From: Maribacter sp. | Lineage (GTDB): Bacteria; Bacteroidota; Bacteroidia; Flavobacteriales; Flavobacteriaceae | Direction: 5' to 3' | Length of the DNA stretch: 8,150 nt | Assembly: GCA_013001935.1 (NCBI GenBank) | Contig: JABDKZ010000201.1 | Coordinates: 1 to 8,150, forward strand | In this document: one piece after another, positions 7,488 through 8,150 of the stretch | Layout: the number at the start of each line of letters is the position of its first letter | How positions within the stretch are numbered: position 1 is the first letter of the stretch | Position numbers and translations under genes: made by a program | Notes under the pieces: model-generated | Database searches by the model: none | What the model saw: only the letters and a program-made list of their open reading frames with translations | Told to the model about the DNA's origin: nothing

Positions 7488-8150
7488 CTACTGGGATTTA
7501 AAATTTTCTGAGACCCAGCTCTTGAAATTTCCTTTTATGTCAAATTCAGTTTTAACAGCTTCCACATTTTCAACGACACTAAAATCGTGTTTGTTCATAT
7601 AACTGAACATTTTCCAAAGATCTTTTCCCATAGCCAAGCGCGTTATAATCCCCGGTAGTTTTTTGTATTTCACCGGTCTGTTCATGGCTTCTGCATAGGC
7701 CTTAGGTATGTCACCAATTTGCCATTCATCAGTTGCTATAGATAGTGTCTTACTCTCATATTTTTCTCTATTGGAAATTACTTTAGCTGCTATTTTTCCA
7801 ATGTCGTCAACACCTATCATTTGTTGTTTACAGGTCTTATTTAGTGGCGAAACAAATCTGCCTTTCTTGATGCCATTAGCCACCTGAGGAAACAAGTGAT
7901 TCTCGTAAAATGATGCAGGTCGCAAAATGGTATGATCAAGGTTTTTGGATATTATATACTTTTCCAGCTCGTACTTGCTGTCAAAATGAGGCACGCCCGT
8001 ATTTTGATCTGCGCCAAGTACAGAAGCATATACCACATGTGTTTTATTTTCTGGTTTAATGGGATTGATGAATTGCTTCCCTTTATTTATTTCATTCTAG
8101 TTCAAGTGGGTAGTCTGCTTTAGATAAATGGAATGTGCGTTTTCCAGTTG
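7488..8150 (-). pseudogene. NmrA-type NAD(P)-binding atypical SDR, interrupted by an amber codon and cut by the window edge
   Basis: The frame ends at TAG (7488-7490). Family signatures include HVVYASVLGADQNTGVPHFD, DSKYELEKYI, TILRPASFYEN and MIGVDDIGKIAAKVI, which place it among NmrA-like atypical short-chain dehydrogenases that bind NAD(P)H as sensors or quinone/isoflavone-type reductases. The frame is open upstream of the GTG at 8034-8036, reading NEINKGKQFINPIKPENKTH, until a TAG at 8097-8099. Beyond it, in the same frame to the window edge, it reads QLENAHSIYLKQTTHLN, like the family's stretch before the E..QGK helix. Homology therefore seems to run through the stop, which would be one C-to-T change from CAG. 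The Rossmann GxxGxxG part lies outside the window. A shorter 182-residue product from GTG 8036 would lack the cofactor fold. Pseudogene is the best call; recoding, sequencing error or a surviving fragment are alternatives. Confidence 0.65.

Noticed and set aside
7019..7501. Plus-strand 160-codon frame opposite the sensor N-terminus
   Set aside because: It is antisense to well-supported propeller sequence, shows no domain or membrane pattern I recognise, and has no leader or partner gene.

Overview
The window looks like chromosomal DNA from a member of the Bacteroidota, most likely a flavobacterium. The reasons are a DUF6090 membrane protein (a family I know almost only from this group), a two-component-regulator-type propeller/Y_Y_Y sensor, A-rich leaders without clear Shine-Dalgarno sequences, and a CCTCCC/GGGAGG palindromic intergenic element of a kind I recall from these genomes. 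Species cannot be told from the sequence. All supported genes lie on the minus strand, so transcription runs from the right edge to the left.

Right part (7488-8150): the C-terminal two thirds of an NmrA-type NAD(P)-binding protein. Its frame is cut by an amber codon at 8097-8099, with family-like sequence on both sides, so it is called a probable pseudogene. Twenty-eight bases downstream begins a 980-residue sensor (4517-7459) with a signal peptide, beta-propeller, Y_Y_Y domain, one membrane helix, coiled coil and GAF domain. It has no kinase, cyclase, phosphatase or DNA-binding output. Its stop codon overlaps the start of the next gene (ATGA) at 4517-4520. That gene (3438-4520) encodes a GluR0-type ligand-gated channel with a split periplasmic amino-acid-binding domain and a potassium filter, TVGYGD. 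The tight overlap of an output-less sensor with an ion channel is the most interesting arrangement here.

Middle (2490-3437): a 112-base gap holding a GC-rich palindromic element, then a DUF6090 protein of unknown function. A 35-base gap separates it from the next gene.

Left part (1-2489): a methyltransferase of the cyclopropane-fatty-acid/mycolic-acid synthase type (1584-2489), a gap with a weak terminator-like hairpin, a front-end-type fatty acid desaturase (301-1398), and a 57-residue two-helix membrane protein (79-252). The desaturase frame clearly continues about 39 codons upstream of its first ATG with family-like sequence. No ATG, GTG or TTG is available there, so it must start at ATT, at the internal ATG, or not at full length. 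Desaturase and methyltransferase could act in sequence on acyl chains, one making a double bond and the other methylating it; this is inference from adjacency.

No tRNA, rRNA, CRISPR array, insertion sequence or plus-strand gene is supported.
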